A stretch of 64,000 nucleotides of DNA from Hoeflea prorocentri (GCF_027944115.1 NZ_JAPJZI010000001.1:3968001-4032000), one strand, 5' to 3'. Shown: positions 1 to 8,882, numbered from the stretch's first letter. Notes: generated by a model not told the origin, from the letters alone. Numbers and translations are program-made.

Positions 1-96
1 AGCAAGTTCAACAGCGCGCTTAACGTGCCGCCGCAGGGATTTTGCCAGCTTCCCGAGCCTTCGACCGGCGATGACTCCGGCAAAAAATCCGGATAG
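1..96 (+). CDS. Possible 3' end of a truncated ORF at the window edge
   Basis: Frame 1 is open from the first base to a TAG at 94-96 and encodes 31 residues ending in GDDSGKKSG. The piece is rich in proline and glycine and shows no recognisable domain. If it is real it is the C-terminus of a gene that begins outside the window and converges on the VOC gene. It could equally be chance open frame in GC-rich DNA. Confidence 0.2.
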   Translation, partial: SKFNSALNVPPQGFCQLPEPSTGDDSGKKSG

Positions 97-150
97 CGGC
101 ATTTACATACGGAGCTGTGTCACGCGTCGCCGGCCACAGCGGCATGCTGG

Positions 151-642
151 TCAGTCTTTGCTGCCCTGCATGGCTTCATATTGGTGAGAATAGACCTCAA
201 CAACATTGCCGAACGGGTCAGCGCAATAGCACATACGGAACTCTTTTTTGGGCGGCCGCTCCTGCCAAAAATCCGATAGCTGCTTGCCACCGGTTTCGAC
301 GATGCGGGCGACGAGGTCCTCGACATCGGGATCCGTCACGCATATGTGGAAATAGCCGTGCCGCCAATATTCGATCACTTCATCGCGGCGCTCAATCGGC
401 GGATCAACGGGTTCGAACAACTCAAGCCCGACCCCATTTGCCGCCGCCATATGGGCAATGCGCAAATGATTGAGGCTCTGGCCAAGAATATTGCGGGTTT
501 GCGCACCCATCGCGCCTTCGGATGTCAGGTCATACGGCCCGCCCACCAGGCCAAAACCCATAACATCCTGATACCATTTGATGGCGGCCTCGATGTCATC
601 GACAACCGCACCGACATGATTGATGGCAACTGGTCTGGTCAT
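151..642 (-). CDS. VOC (glyoxalase/dioxygenase fold) family protein
   Basis: A 163-residue protein of the vicinal oxygen chelate superfamily. The paired beta-alpha-beta modules place likely metal ligands at His9, Glu74, His99 and Glu149, the H-E-H-E pattern of glyoxalase I-like enzymes. A strong ribosome-binding site (AGGGAGGAACC) precedes the ATG. It is the last gene of the sugar-catabolic operon, 28 nt after the inositol-dehydrogenase-like gene, so it may isomerise or cleave a keto-sugar intermediate or detoxify a reactive aldehyde; the substrate cannot be told from sequence. The family call is firm, the reaction is open. Confidence 0.85.
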   Translation of the reverse strand: MTRPVAINHVGAVVDDIEAAIKWYQDVMGFGLVGGPYDLTSEGAMGAQTRNILGQSLNHLRIAHMAAANGVGLELFEPVDPPIERRDEVIEYWRHGYFHICVTDPDVEDLVARIVETGGKQLSDFWQERPPKKEFRMCYCADPFGNVVEVYSHQYEAMQGSKD

Positions 643-670
643 GGTCTTCGGTTCCTCCCTGTTCCTGTGT

Positions 671-1672
671 TCACGCCGTCATTGTGTCAAGATTGACCGG
701 CACACCCGTCTTTGCGGAATGCGTTGCCGCCTCGGCCATCATCAAGGCGTTGATGCCGTCCTCCAACGTGGACGGAGGCGACGCTCCGGTTTTGAGTGCC
801 TCGACGAATGCCGCCCACTCGGCGCTATAGGCCTGCATGTACCGCTCCAGGAAGAAGTGGACCGGCTTTGCGGCTGTTACGCCGGACTTGTTCGAGGTAA
901 CGACTGTGTTTTCCAGCACATTGGTCGCCTGCAAGAGACCGTCGGAGCCCAACAGTTCGATACGCTGATCGTAGCCATAGACTGCTCTGCGCGAGTTCTT
1001 GATCACTGCGATCTGTCCGCTGGCATAGGTCATCGTCACAACGGCAGTATCGACATCTCCCAGTGCGCCGATTGCGGGATCAACGAGGGACGAGCCAACG
1101 GCGCTGACTGTGACCGGCAGTTCTTCCAGAATGAAATTGGTTATGTCGAAATCATGGATCATCATGTCGCGGTAAAGGCCGCCAGACCCTCTTGCATATT
1201 CAACGGTCGGGGGCGCAGGGTCGAACGATGTGATCGACAGCAGTTCCGCCTTGCCGATATCGCCATTGGCGAGCGCTGATTTCAGTGTTGCAAAATGGGT
1301 GTCAAAACGCCGGTTGAAGCCGATCATGACCGGCTGATTGCGCCCGGCAATCGCCTGTTGGCACCGGCGCGCCCGACCAAGGTCCAGATCCACCGGCTTC
1401 TCGCACAGGACGGCTTTACCGGCTTCTGTCGCTGCTTCGATCAGGTCGGAATGCGTATCGGTTGAGGTGGCGATCAACACGGCATCGATTGACGTATCGG
1501 CCAAGATCTCCTCAGTGCTGCGTGCCGTGGTGCCGTATTCCTGCGCGAGCCTTTCCGCACTCTCGATATTCACATCCGAGACCGCTGCAAGCGTGCTCTC
1601 ACGGTGAGCCGAGATCGCTGTGGCGTGAACTCCAGCAATGCGACCGGCCCCAAGTAATCCAACATTCAGCAT
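671..1672 (-). CDS. Gfo/Idh/MocA oxidoreductase, inositol 2-dehydrogenase-like
   Basis: A 333-residue NAD(P)-dependent dehydrogenase. The N-terminal Rossmann fold has GAGRIAG at residues 8-14. The family's catalytic lysine lies in CEKPVDLD (about 90-97) and the HDFD motif at 173-176 supplies the active-site His/Asp. CEKPVDLD closely resembles IolG/IdhA of rhizobia, suggesting oxidation of myo-inositol or another cyclic polyol to a ketose. The ATG at 1672 is preceded by GGAGG eight bases upstream; the frame runs further 5' but has no better signal. It sits between the TIM-barrel isomerase and the VOC gene in one operon. The exact substrate is inferred. Confidence 0.85.
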   Translation of the reverse strand: MLNVGLLGAGRIAGVHATAISAHRESTLAAVSDVNIESAERLAQEYGTTARSTEEILADTSIDAVLIATSTDTHSDLIEAATEAGKAVLCEKPVDLDLGRARRCQQAIAGRNQPVMIGFNRRFDTHFATLKSALANGDIGKAELLSITSFDPAPPTVEYARGSGGLYRDMMIHDFDITNFILEELPVTVSAVGSSLVDPAIGALGDVDTAVVTMTYASGQIAVIKNSRRAVYGYDQRIELLGSDGLLQATNVLENTVVTSNKSGVTAAKPVHFFLERYMQAYSAEWAAFVEALKTGASPPSTLEDGINALMMAEAATHSAKTGVPVNLDTMTA

Positions 1673-1741
1673 TATAAAATCCTCCGTGGCGGGATGCGCG
1701 CCCCGCGCATCGGCAATCGTTTTCAAGCGCGCAAACGGCGC

Positions 1742-2701
1742 TCAGATATCCTGCAGCTGAAAGTCAGCCGCCGCTTCAGGCATGACGTTTCGCAACAGCG
1801 AAACGGATTTCTCCAGACCTTCCAGAGAGTTCAAAAGCACGTCTTCGTGCTCAATCGAGACCCAGCCGTCATATCCGGCCATTTTCAGCCGGTAGCAGAA
1901 TTGCCGCCACCACTCCTCGCCATGGCCGATGCCGAGCGTGACATAAGACCAGCTGCGCGCCGGGATATCCGTTAGCGATCCAGTTTCAAGAAGGCTGGTC
2001 GTTGCCTGCACGGGGGCATTCAAAAGCGTATCTTTGGCATGCACATGATGGATCGCTTCTCCCAGCGCTTCAGGGATCATGAGCGGATCCGCACCCATCC
2101 AAAAAAGGTGCGAAGGGTCGAGATTTGCCCCGATGACCGGCCCGACCGCTTCGCGCAGTTTCAACAGGGACGGTGTATTGTAGACGCATTGATTTGCGAA
2201 CATTTCCAGAGCAATGCGCTCGACGCCATGCTCCCTGGCGAATTCGGCAATGTCAGTCCAATAGGGGATAAGCTTCTCCTCCCATTGGTATTTCAACATG
2301 GTCTGGGTCTCGGGCGGCCAGCTGGCCACAACCCAATTGGGCATGGTGTCGGTCGCATTTCCAGCGGGCAGGCCGGACATGGCGCAAACGGTCCTGATGC
2401 CCATCTCACCGGCAACGCGGATCGTGTCCTTCAGCTTGTCGCTATGCGCGGTACTGGCCGGATGCAGTGGGTTGCCGTTGGCGTTGAAGCTGACAATCTC
2501 GAGTTCCCGCGCGGCAAATTCGGCGCGAAATTCCTTTTGCGCCTGGCTGTTGCCAAGCATGCCGTCAAGATCGAAATGGGGCGCGGTGGAAAATCCGCAG
2601 GTATTGATTTCCACGCCATGTACGCCCATGCGCGCGGCATTATCGAGCAACTCGTTAAGCGGCATGACGCTCAGACTGTCTGAAACGAATGCCAGCTTCA
2701 T
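1742..2701 (-). CDS. Sugar phosphate isomerase/epimerase (xylose isomerase-like TIM barrel)
   Basis: A 319-residue AP-endonuclease-2/xylose-isomerase-like TIM barrel. The usual divalent-metal ligands can be placed at Glu166, Asp195, His221 and Glu284. Relatives include IolE (inosose dehydratase), IolI and other ketose epimerases. The start ATG overlaps the stop of the upstream dehydrogenase in an ATGA arrangement, implying translational coupling and joint function. No strong ribosome-binding site precedes it, which fits coupling. It probably acts on the keto product of one of the two neighbouring dehydrogenases; whether as epimerase or dehydratase is undetermined. Confidence 0.85.
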   Translation of the reverse strand: MKLAFVSDSLSVMPLNELLDNAARMGVHGVEINTCGFSTAPHFDLDGMLGNSQAQKEFRAEFAARELEIVSFNANGNPLHPASTAHSDKLKDTIRVAGEMGIRTVCAMSGLPAGNATDTMPNWVVASWPPETQTMLKYQWEEKLIPYWTDIAEFAREHGVERIALEMFANQCVYNTPSLLKLREAVGPVIGANLDPSHLFWMGADPLMIPEALGEAIHHVHAKDTLLNAPVQATTSLLETGSLTDIPARSWSYVTLGIGHGEEWWRQFCYRLKMAGYDGWVSIEHEDVLLNSLEGLEKSVSLLRNVMPEAAADFQLQDI

Positions 2702-3702
2702 GAGTAGAATTCCGGTTTTTGAACCATCTTCACCGGCGTCTTGGCGCCTGAGGCAAGCGCCTCCACACCAGCTTCGGCGACAAATGCCGCGCAATACCCA
2801 TCCCAGCTATCGGATCCGATTTCCGGAAAAATCCCGGTTTCAACAAATGACAGGAACGCCGTGTTCTGGCGCAGATAGGCTTCCGCGTAGCGGGTACGCC
2901 AGTCCGCGTCATAGCGGGTGGCGCTTGACAGCGCCAAATCCGTGCGGGTGTAGGCGACCTGGTTCATGGCGATACTGCCGGCCTCGCCGACAAGCTCTGC
3001 CCGTACATCGTAACCGTAAGCGGCGTTGTTGTTGATCTCGATGGTCACGAGCTGGCCGTCGGTGGTTTCCAAAACCATCACCACCGGCGCGACAGCGGTG
3101 TCCGAGCGCGTCGGCTGATAGGCCGAGATGGTGGCGTATTCGACGCCCAGAACGTGGCGCGCCACGTCGAATTCGTGCGGGGCGGAGTTGGTAATCGCCA
3201 TTGCCCCGGTGAAATCGTCAATCGGTATTTCAACGTTGCGGTGGAAATTGTGCATGATCAGCGCACGACCGAGCTTGCCATCGGCCAGCGCAGCCTTCAT
3301 CTCCACATAGGATTGGTCGTAACGGCGCATGAAGCCCACCTGCACGAATTTCTCGCCGGCGGCCTGTTCTGCAGCCATGACCTCAAGGCATTCGGCTGAG
3401 GACTGCGACAGGGGTTTTTCGCACAGCACTTTCTTGCCTGCCTTGATACAGGCAAGGCTCAGGGGCGCATGTGTCGAGTCGGGCGTGGCCAGAATAAGCG
3501 CGTCGACATCGGAGCGTGCGATCACCGCTTCGGCGTCAAAGGCCACGTCGGCCGCCCCCAGGCTTTCGGCGACAGTTTCGGCATTGGCCTTGTGTGCATC
3601 ACACACGACCTGCAGTTTTGCACCGGGCAGGTTCCGGGCAACGATCTTCGCATGATCCGCGCCCATTTGGCCGGTGCCGATAACGGCAATTCTAACTGTC
3701 AA
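2698..3702 (-). CDS. Gfo/Idh/MocA family oxidoreductase (second copy in operon)
   Basis: A 334-residue NAD(P)-dependent dehydrogenase with GTGQMG at residues 9-14 and a CEKPLSQS motif bearing the catalytic lysine. It is clearly a paralogue-level relative of the gene at 671-1672, not a duplicate: the sequences differ through most of their length. Translation appears to start at a TTG preceded by AGAAGGA about nine bases upstream. It lies downstream of the ABC ATPase gene and overlaps the isomerase by 4 nt. Two such dehydrogenases plus a TIM-barrel enzyme is the usual tool set for inositol isomers or other polyols. Confidence 0.85.
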   Translation of the reverse strand: MTVRIAVIGTGQMGADHAKIVARNLPGAKLQVVCDAHKANAETVAESLGAADVAFDAEAVIARSDVDALILATPDSTHAPLSLACIKAGKKVLCEKPLSQSSAECLEVMAAEQAAGEKFVQVGFMRRYDQSYVEMKAALADGKLGRALIMHNFHRNVEIPIDDFTGAMAITNSAPHEFDVARHVLGVEYATISAYQPTRSDTAVAPVVMVLETTDGQLVTIEINNNAAYGYDVRAELVGEAGSIAMNQVAYTRTDLALSSATRYDADWRTRYAEAYLRQNTAFLSFVETGIFPEIGSDSWDGYCAAFVAEAGVEALASGAKTPVKMVQKPEFYS

Positions 3703-3786
3703 TCTCAGAGATCCTTCTTAACTATCGTCTCAGTTCGATCCCGTGCCCGACGGCCGGCAGATATCAGGCGACCGCTTGTGGTTCCC

Positions 3787-4590
3787 TCAAGGTTGGGCCT
3801 GATCCGCAGGGCCCTCAATGGCGGCCTCCAGATCCGCCATCGTTTCACCTCCGGCCATCAGATCGGTTATTTCTTCGCGGGATTTTTCGCCCTTGCGGAA
3901 ATCTGCCGCGACCGCTCCGCGGATGAGTACCGCGAAGTGATCTCCGACCGACATCGCGTGCATGACCTGGTGGGTAATAAAGATCACGGCCAGGCCACGT
4001 CGCTTCGTTTCGTTCACTATGCGCAGTACGTGTGCCGCCTGTTTCACACCCAGGGCAGCGGTCGGCTCATCGAGGATCAGAACACGCGCGCCAAAGTGCA
4101 CGGCACGCGCAATGGCAAGCGACTGCCGTTCGCCGCCCGACAACCCACCGACCAGCCGGTCTCCATCGTCAATTCGCGTGATGCCGAAATCCCGCACGGC
4201 CTTTACCGCGATGGCATTGGCTTTCTTGCGGTCAAAAAACTGCAGAGGACCAAAACCTTTTGTCGGTTCCACGCCGGCAAAAAAACTGCGCCCGATGGAC
4301 ATGAGCGGGAAGGTGCCGCCAAATTGATGCACGGTGGCGATACCGGCATCCTGCGCCTGTCGCGGCCCTTCGAAAACCACGGGCTTTCCATCCATCAGTA
4401 TCTCGCCGCGCGTCGGCTGGTGCACTCCGGCCAGAGTCTTGATCAGCGTTGACTTGCCGGCACCATTGTCGCCAAGAAGACACAGCACTTCGCCGGGCCT
4501 CACCTTGAGATTGATGTCGCGCAGCACCTCGATCGGCCCGAATGATTTGTCGACATCGCGCAGTTCCAGGATCGGAGTTTGGTCGGACAT
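3787..4590 (-). CDS. Sugar ABC transporter, ATP-binding protein (single-domain, FrcA-like)
   Basis: A 267-residue ABC ATPase. Walker A is GDNGAGKST at 40-48, the signature LSGGERQ at 150-156, Walker B LILDEP at 171-176 and the switch histidine at 207. Most ribose/xylose-type importers use a double-length ATPase; the single-domain form resembles FrcA of rhizobial fructose uptake and would act as a homodimer. It lies 12 nt after the permease gene and energises uptake of the operon's sugar across the inner membrane. Confidence 0.92.
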   Translation of the reverse strand: MSDQTPILELRDVDKSFGPIEVLRDINLKVRPGEVLCLLGDNGAGKSTLIKTLAGVHQPTRGEILMDGKPVVFEGPRQAQDAGIATVHQFGGTFPLMSIGRSFFAGVEPTKGFGPLQFFDRKKANAIAVKAVRDFGITRIDDGDRLVGGLSGGERQSLAIARAVHFGARVLILDEPTAALGVKQAAHVLRIVNETKRRGLAVIFITHQVMHAMSVGDHFAVLIRGAVAADFRKGEKSREEITDLMAGGETMADLEAAIEGPADQAQP

Positions 4591-4602
4591 ATTGGGCTCC
4601 CG

Positions 4603-5676
4603 CTAACTCTTCTTCTTCGATGTCGACCAGTTGGTCGCCAGATTGCGGAACGTGTCGTTCATGAGAACGGCAATCAGCAGCATGACGCCGATAATCAGGC
4701 TGGACAGGTTGCGGTCGATATTGGTGAAATTGATACCCTGCTGCACAATTCCGAGGGTCAGCGTTCCGAAGAATATACCCATAACGCTACCGAAGCCGCC
4801 GGTCAGGAGCACGCCGCCCACAACCACCGCAATGATGGTGTTGAAGATCAATGTGAAGTTGGTTGAACTTTGGGCCGAGTTGAACTGGATTGACTGGCAG
4901 ATACCGGCAAGCGCCGTGCAAACGGCCACCAGTATGAACAATGCAATTTTCAGCCTGTCTGTCGGGATGCCGGCATTACGGGCGCTTTCCTGGTCACCGC
5001 CCAGGGCGAAAATCCAGTTTCCCCATTTCGAATAGTGCAAAACGTAAATGAAGACGACTGTCAGAAAGATCCACCACAGGACAGAGGATCGGAAACCGCC
5101 GAAATAGCGGCCGCCAAAGATGGCCTTGGCCCAATCCGGGGGATACAGCGCGACCTGTGTCGTGTTTGTCAACAATATGGACAGGCTCAATGTCAGGCCG
5201 GCAACCGCAAACAACGTGCCCAACGTGACGATCAAAGACGGGACACTCGTACGTGTGACAAGCATGCCGTTTACCCAGCCGATGAATGCGGCAATGCTGA
5301 GCGTGAATATCATGCCCAGCCAGATGGGCAGTTCATAATAACCGGATGTGATGCCCATGGTCATCGCGGATGCCGGCAAAACCGCTCCGACGGAGATGTC
5401 GAGCTCGCCGGCAATCATCAAAAACCCGACGGGGATGGCAATGATGCCGATCGCCGAGGCGTGATTGACCCAGGTTGAACTGCCAATCACGGACAAAAAA
5501 TTCTTTTCGAAACCGAAAAAGGCAAACACGATGAACACCGCCGCCATGCCCATGAAGGCACCGACTTCCGGTCTGCGAAAAAGGTTGCCGAAAGAGGACG
5601 ACAGGCCTGATTTGTTTGGCGGTGTGGTCGCCTCGGCAGATATGCTTGCCGTTCGGGTTTCGGTATTGTCGGCCAC
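4603..5676 (-). CDS. Sugar ABC transporter permease (RbsC/FrcC family)
   Basis: A polytopic membrane protein of the BPD_transp_2 family, about ten hydrophobic segments, with the characteristic stretch IAGELDISVGAV and a conserved GGVLLTGGFGS near the C-terminus. I place the start at the GTG at 5676, giving 357 residues, because AGGAG lies six bases upstream. The frame extends to an ATG at 5733, but that codon has no ribosome-binding site and falls inside the hairpin at 5722-5757. It forms the channel of the importer with the adjacent ATPase and binding protein. Confidence 0.9.
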   Translation of the reverse strand: MADNTETRTASISAEATTPPNKSGLSSSFGNLFRRPEVGAFMGMAAVFIVFAFFGFEKNFLSVIGSSTWVNHASAIGIIAIPVGFLMIAGELDISVGAVLPASAMTMGITSGYYELPIWLGMIFTLSIAAFIGWVNGMLVTRTSVPSLIVTLGTLFAVAGLTLSLSILLTNTTQVALYPPDWAKAIFGGRYFGGFRSSVLWWIFLTVVFIYVLHYSKWGNWIFALGGDQESARNAGIPTDRLKIALFILVAVCTALAGICQSIQFNSAQSSTNFTLIFNTIIAVVVGGVLLTGGFGSVMGIFFGTLTLGIVQQGINFTNIDRNLSSLIIGVMLLIAVLMNDTFRNLATNWSTSKKKS

Positions 5677-5721
5677 ACAGCTCTCCTGTGATCCAGTTTC
5701 GGCTATTTCTGTTTGCGCGTT

Positions 5722-5757
5722 CGGCCCGGCCATTCACGCATGCGAATGACCGGGCCG
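5722..5757 (-). promoter_or_regulatory. Intercistronic stem-loop between binding-protein and permease genes
   Basis: Two 16-nt arms (5722-5737 and 5742-5757) pair almost perfectly around a 4-nt loop, with one G-U and one mismatch. No T-run follows on the minus strand, so this is more likely an mRNA-stabilising structure or attenuator than a full terminator. It lies between the binding-protein stop and the permease start, where such hairpins usually keep binding-protein mRNA in excess. Confidence 0.7.
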
Positions 5758-5775
5758 GTTGCTTGGGAGGTTATA

Positions 5776-6735
5776 TCAGCGTGCGCCGAGCTTCACACCA
5801 GCGAGAGCGCTCTCGATATTGCTCGCATCGACAATCGCGGGACCGGTCAACACAGGCTCTGCGATGATTTCCGTGCCGAATTTGAGGTGCGCAAACAGTG
5901 TTGCGGTTGACAGGAAGCCCTGAAGATAAGGCTGCTGGTCAATCGCCATGGCCTGGGTGCCGGCCTGGATACGATCAAGCACCGCAGCGCTCATGTCGAA
6001 CGTGCCAAGCTTCACGCGGTCAGTCGCGCCAAGCTCCGAGATCGCGTTGGCCGCTGCGTCTGAGGCCCAGGCCGCCAGGGTAACAACGCCATCGATGCTG
6101 TCGTCACCGATCAATTCAGCTTTCAACGCCTCAGACGTGCCGACCATGTCCTGGTCGAGGTTGGCAGGCACACGCACAACATAAACTTCGCTGCCGACTT
6201 CCTTAGCCCCGTCCACGACGCCCTTGCAGCGTGCTTCGAGGTTGATCGCGCCGGGGATCTGAATGTGACACATGATCTTCTTCGCGCCGTTTTCGGCCAT
6301 GTATTTGCCACCGGCGACACCCGCGACATATTCGTCCGAGCCAAAGTAGTTCAGCGCGTCCAGCTCCTTCATCTTGTCCTGGCCGGCGTTGTACATTGTG
6401 ATGACGATACCGGCATCACGGGCGGCTTTCAGGGCAGGCATCTGAGACTCGGGCACCCAGACCGGGATTGCGATGCCGTCAACGTCCTGCGCAACGGCCT
6501 GCTCGATAAGGGTCACAAGATCGGGTCCAAAATTGTCGTAGTTTTGAACCAGCATATAGTTGACCGAGCCACCATTGGCTTCGACCATGAGGGTTGCGTC
6601 TTCAACACCCTTTTTGAGAATGTTCCAGAAGCCATCGTTGATCGAGCCACCGATCACGGCGATATCCTGCGCCCAGGCGCCGGTTGCTATTACCGTGGCG
6701 GTCGCCGCGGCCATTATGGTTTTCATCATTTTCAC
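5776..6735 (-). CDS. Periplasmic sugar-binding protein of the ABC transporter
   Basis: A type I periplasmic-binding-fold protein of the ribose/galactose/inositol class, about 319 residues. A signal peptide (MMKTIMAAATATVIATG, then AWAQ) ends near residue 23. The favoured start is the GTG at 6735, eight bases after AGGGAGG; an ATG six bases further on would give the same mature protein. It captures the sugar in the periplasm and delivers it to the permease. As first gene of the operon it is transcribed from the region shared with the LacI-type gene and is followed by a strong hairpin. Confidence 0.92.
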   Translation of the reverse strand: MKMMKTIMAAATATVIATGAWAQDIAVIGGSINDGFWNILKKGVEDATLMVEANGGSVNYMLVQNYDNFGPDLVTLIEQAVAQDVDGIAIPVWVPESQMPALKAARDAGIVITMYNAGQDKMKELDALNYFGSDEYVAGVAGGKYMAENGAKKIMCHIQIPGAINLEARCKGVVDGAKEVGSEVYVVRVPANLDQDMVGTSEALKAELIGDDSIDGVVTLAAWASDAAANAISELGATDRVKLGTFDMSAAVLDRIQAGTQAMAIDQQPYLQGFLSTATLFAHLKFGTEIIAEPVLTGPAIVDASNIESALAGVKLGAR

Positions 6736-6844
6736 TGGGTCTTCCTCCCTATTTTGCAGTCTTAAGCGGCATTTTGGGCTTTCCCAAGCCAAGGCCGGCG
6801 ACACGTTCATTCCCGTCGCCACTCCTCCCCTGGTGCAGCCAATT

Positions 6845-6861
6845 ACGTTGAGCAACGTTGC
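6845..6861. promoter_or_regulatory. Candidate LacI-family operator in the divergent promoter region
   Basis: Two overlapping inverted repeats lie here: ACGTTG-AG-CAACGT (6845-6858) and GCAACGTTGC (6852-6861). The second has the central CG typical of LacI-family operators. It sits 110-126 bp upstream of the binding-protein gene and about 140 bp before the regulator gene, as expected for a local repressor site controlling both. The assignment to this regulator is inferred from position. Confidence 0.45.
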
Positions 6862-6999
6862 ATCTCCTGTGCTGGTCGCTCGTCCAGATTTTGCTAGGAT
6901 GCGTTATGTTGAGGCAATATGGTTTGGCAGGTTAGAGATATTTCAGTTCATTTCGTATCAAATCTTTGACAAAATGACATGAAATGGCATGATTGAAAA

Positions 7000-8031
7000 A
7001 TGGTCAAGCGTCCGACGATTCCAGATCTAGCCGAGTTTGCCGGAGTTTCCGTGTCCACCGTAAACCGGGTGGTCAACGGGAGTGACAGTGTACGCCAACC
7101 GACGAGGGAACGCATTTTGCGCGCTGCCGAGGAAATCGGCTTCTATGGTCTCGGCTCCATTGAACATGAAGTGAAGCGCTGGCGCGAAACTCATAAACTG
7201 GGCGTGCTTCTGCAACAGGGCAACCGCGCCTTCAGCCGTACGGTAAGCGATGCTTTGTATCGTGCTGCAGCGGAGGATCTGGACGGCACGGTCGAATTGA
7301 CCGTGGAATTTCTCGACGATCTGACAGCGGACACGGTCGCCGCGCGGCTGATTGATCTGGGAGAGCGTTGCGAATCCGTGGCGCTTCTTGCTGCCGGTCA
7401 CCCGATCCTGTCAAATGCTATCGATACGGTTCTGCAAACGGGTGTTCCGGTAACCGCACTGGTCTCCCAGCTTTCGGCCAAGGGCAATGTCAGTTTTGTC
7501 GGGCTTGATAACTGGAAAGTGGGGCGGACAGCCGCCTGGGCTTTCGACAAAATCGTAAGGCAACCCGGCAAGATCGGCATTCTTGTAGGCAATCACCGTT
7601 ATCGCTGCCAGGAACTGAACGAAAGTGGATTCCGCTCCTATTTCCGCGAATACAATCCCAGCTTTACTCTTCTGGAGCCGCTATCGACCTACGAGTCCGC
7701 TGCAGTAGCCCGTGAGAAGACCGAATATCTGCTCGCCGAGCATCCGGACATGTGCGGGCTTTTCGTATCAGGCGGCGGCATTACCGGCGCACTGGCGGCC
7801 TTGCGCGACCAGCCTCGCAGGGAAGATTTCTTCACTGTCGGTTATGAGCTGTATGATGCGACGCGAACAGCCTTGATTGACGGAACGCTGAACTTTGTCA
7901 TCTCGCACCCGTTCGAAATATTTGCGCGAAAGGCCCTCGCGACCATGATCAAGGCAAAGAAGAACGGAAGCGACGCGGGGGCACAAAATGTGTCGCTGGA
8001 GTTCGATATCTATACGTCGGAGAATGTGTGA
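7000..8031 (+). CDS. LacI-family transcriptional regulator of the sugar operon
   Basis: A 343-residue regulator. The N-terminal helix-turn-helix (about residues 6-30, TIPDLAEFAGVSVSTVNRVV) and hinge are typical of LacI/PurR, followed by a periplasmic-binding-like effector domain with SFVGLDNWKVGR near residue 165. It is divergent from the seven-gene catabolic operon and so very probably controls it, with the imported sugar or a metabolite as effector. The ribosome-binding site is poor. Rhizobial regulators of this subgroup govern inositol or pentose uptake; the ligand is not determinable here. Confidence 0.9.
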   Translation: MVKRPTIPDLAEFAGVSVSTVNRVVNGSDSVRQPTRERILRAAEEIGFYGLGSIEHEVKRWRETHKLGVLLQQGNRAFSRTVSDALYRAAAEDLDGTVELTVEFLDDLTADTVAARLIDLGERCESVALLAAGHPILSNAIDTVLQTGVPVTALVSQLSAKGNVSFVGLDNWKVGRTAAWAFDKIVRQPGKIGILVGNHRYRCQELNESGFRSYFREYNPSFTLLEPLSTYESAAVAREKTEYLLAEHPDMCGLFVSGGGITGALAALRDQPRREDFFTVGYELYDATRTALIDGTLNFVISHPFEIFARKALATMIKAKKNGSDAGAQNVSLEFDIYTSENV

Positions 8032-8059
8032 CGCTTCACAAGGGCCTGCCTTGCAGACC

Positions 8060-8260
8060 TTAATGTTGTCCCGCCTGGTCCAGGCGCTTTCTTTCAAGCT
8101 GGATGGTTACGTAATAGACCCCGAAATCATCTGCCAACACAGCATCGAGGCCTTTAAGGGCCCTGTCATGGCCTGCTCCGTCTGACAGGACGGCCTGTGT
8201 TGTCAGGACCGGCTTGTCCAAGGTCAGCGACCAGATATAGACGTGTTTGATGTTCTCATT
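8060..8260 (-). pseudogene. Remnant: C-terminal end of a cation diffusion facilitator (CzcD/ZitB-like)
   Basis: The last 66 codons of this frame spell a sequence typical of the cytoplasmic C-terminal domain of CDF zinc/cadmium exporters: HVYIWSLTLDKPVLTT, then HDRALKGLDAVLADDFG and VTIQLERK. The frame stays open upstream to 8506, but that part has no CDF features (no six-helix membrane domain, no HxxxD metal site) and overlaps the secreted-protein gene. The 5' part of the gene has evidently been lost, leaving a fragment convergent with the LacI-type gene. No start codon with a ribosome-binding site is visible. Confidence 0.7.
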
Positions 8261-8411
8261 GTGCGGCAAAACAATACAAAGACAGTGGACTATCAGAAAA
8301 CAGGGCAGAACAGGGCCGTGCAAAAAACACCGATACTGTATAAGTAAACAAGTGTTTAGAAGTAAAATGTGCCGCCCAACCATTTGTTCCGTGCGCAGAC
8401 CGGAGTAATCC
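8261..8411. other. AT-richer spacer upstream of the secreted-protein gene
   Basis: About 150 bp of lower GC than its surroundings, between the CDF remnant and the next gene. It probably contains the promoter for the gene at 8412 and the deletion junction of the CDF gene. I see no clear hairpin, repeat or recombination site. Confidence 0.4.
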
Positions 8412-8882
8412 ATGATCGATCTCACGTTTATCCGCTGCCTTTGTCCTGTTGCCGTGATCGCGGTGTTTGCTCCGGCAGAGACGTTGGCAGAGGAAAAATC
8501 ACGCATACCGCCGCGAGAGCTCTATCAGACCATGCTGGACGCGAACCGACAGAGCGGATGGGTCCAGTTCCGGAACTTCAGCGGCTCTCAGTGGATTTAT
8601 TTCACCGCCCTGCAAACCCTGCACTGCCGGCTTTCAGAAATCCGCTACTCCATCAATTCGACGTCACTCGACAAGCGGTTCGCACTTGTCGACTGCAACC
8701 CTCAGAACCCCATGGCTCTGCCGCCGGACGCCGGGCCCGAGGCAATCGCATTGCGGTTTGCGCCGGATACAGCTCAAAGCATCGCTGTCCAAGTCGTATG
8801 GGAAGACGGCAGTGAAAGCGATGTCGCCATATATGAGCCATGCGACAATGTGGGCGAGCAAAGCTGCGCTTGGCCAAAGTGA
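8412..8882 (+). CDS. Secreted hypothetical protein
   Basis: A 156-residue protein with an N-terminal signal peptide (hydrophobic stretch about 9-23, cleavage near ETLAEE). The mature part has cysteines in CRLSEIRYS, VDCNPQNP, EPCDNVG and SCAWPK, which could form two periplasmic disulfides. GGAG lies seven bases before the ATG. I do not recognise a named family; compact cysteine-containing exported proteins of this kind are common in rhizobia. Its neighbours, a degraded metal exporter and a sugar-nucleotide enzyme, give no clear functional hint. Confidence 0.7.
   Translation: MIDLTFIRCLCPVAVIAVFAPAETLAEEKSRIPPRELYQTMLDANRQSGWVQFRNFSGSQWIYFTALQTLHCRLSEIRYSINSTSLDKRFALVDCNPQNPMALPPDAGPEAIALRFAPDTAQSIAVQVVWEDGSESDVAIYEPCDNVGEQSCAWPK

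Noticed and set aside
3469-4452. 327-codon plus-strand frame across the ABC ATPase and dehydrogenase genes
   Set aside because: It crosses two real minus-strand genes and their spacer, so it is a shadow.
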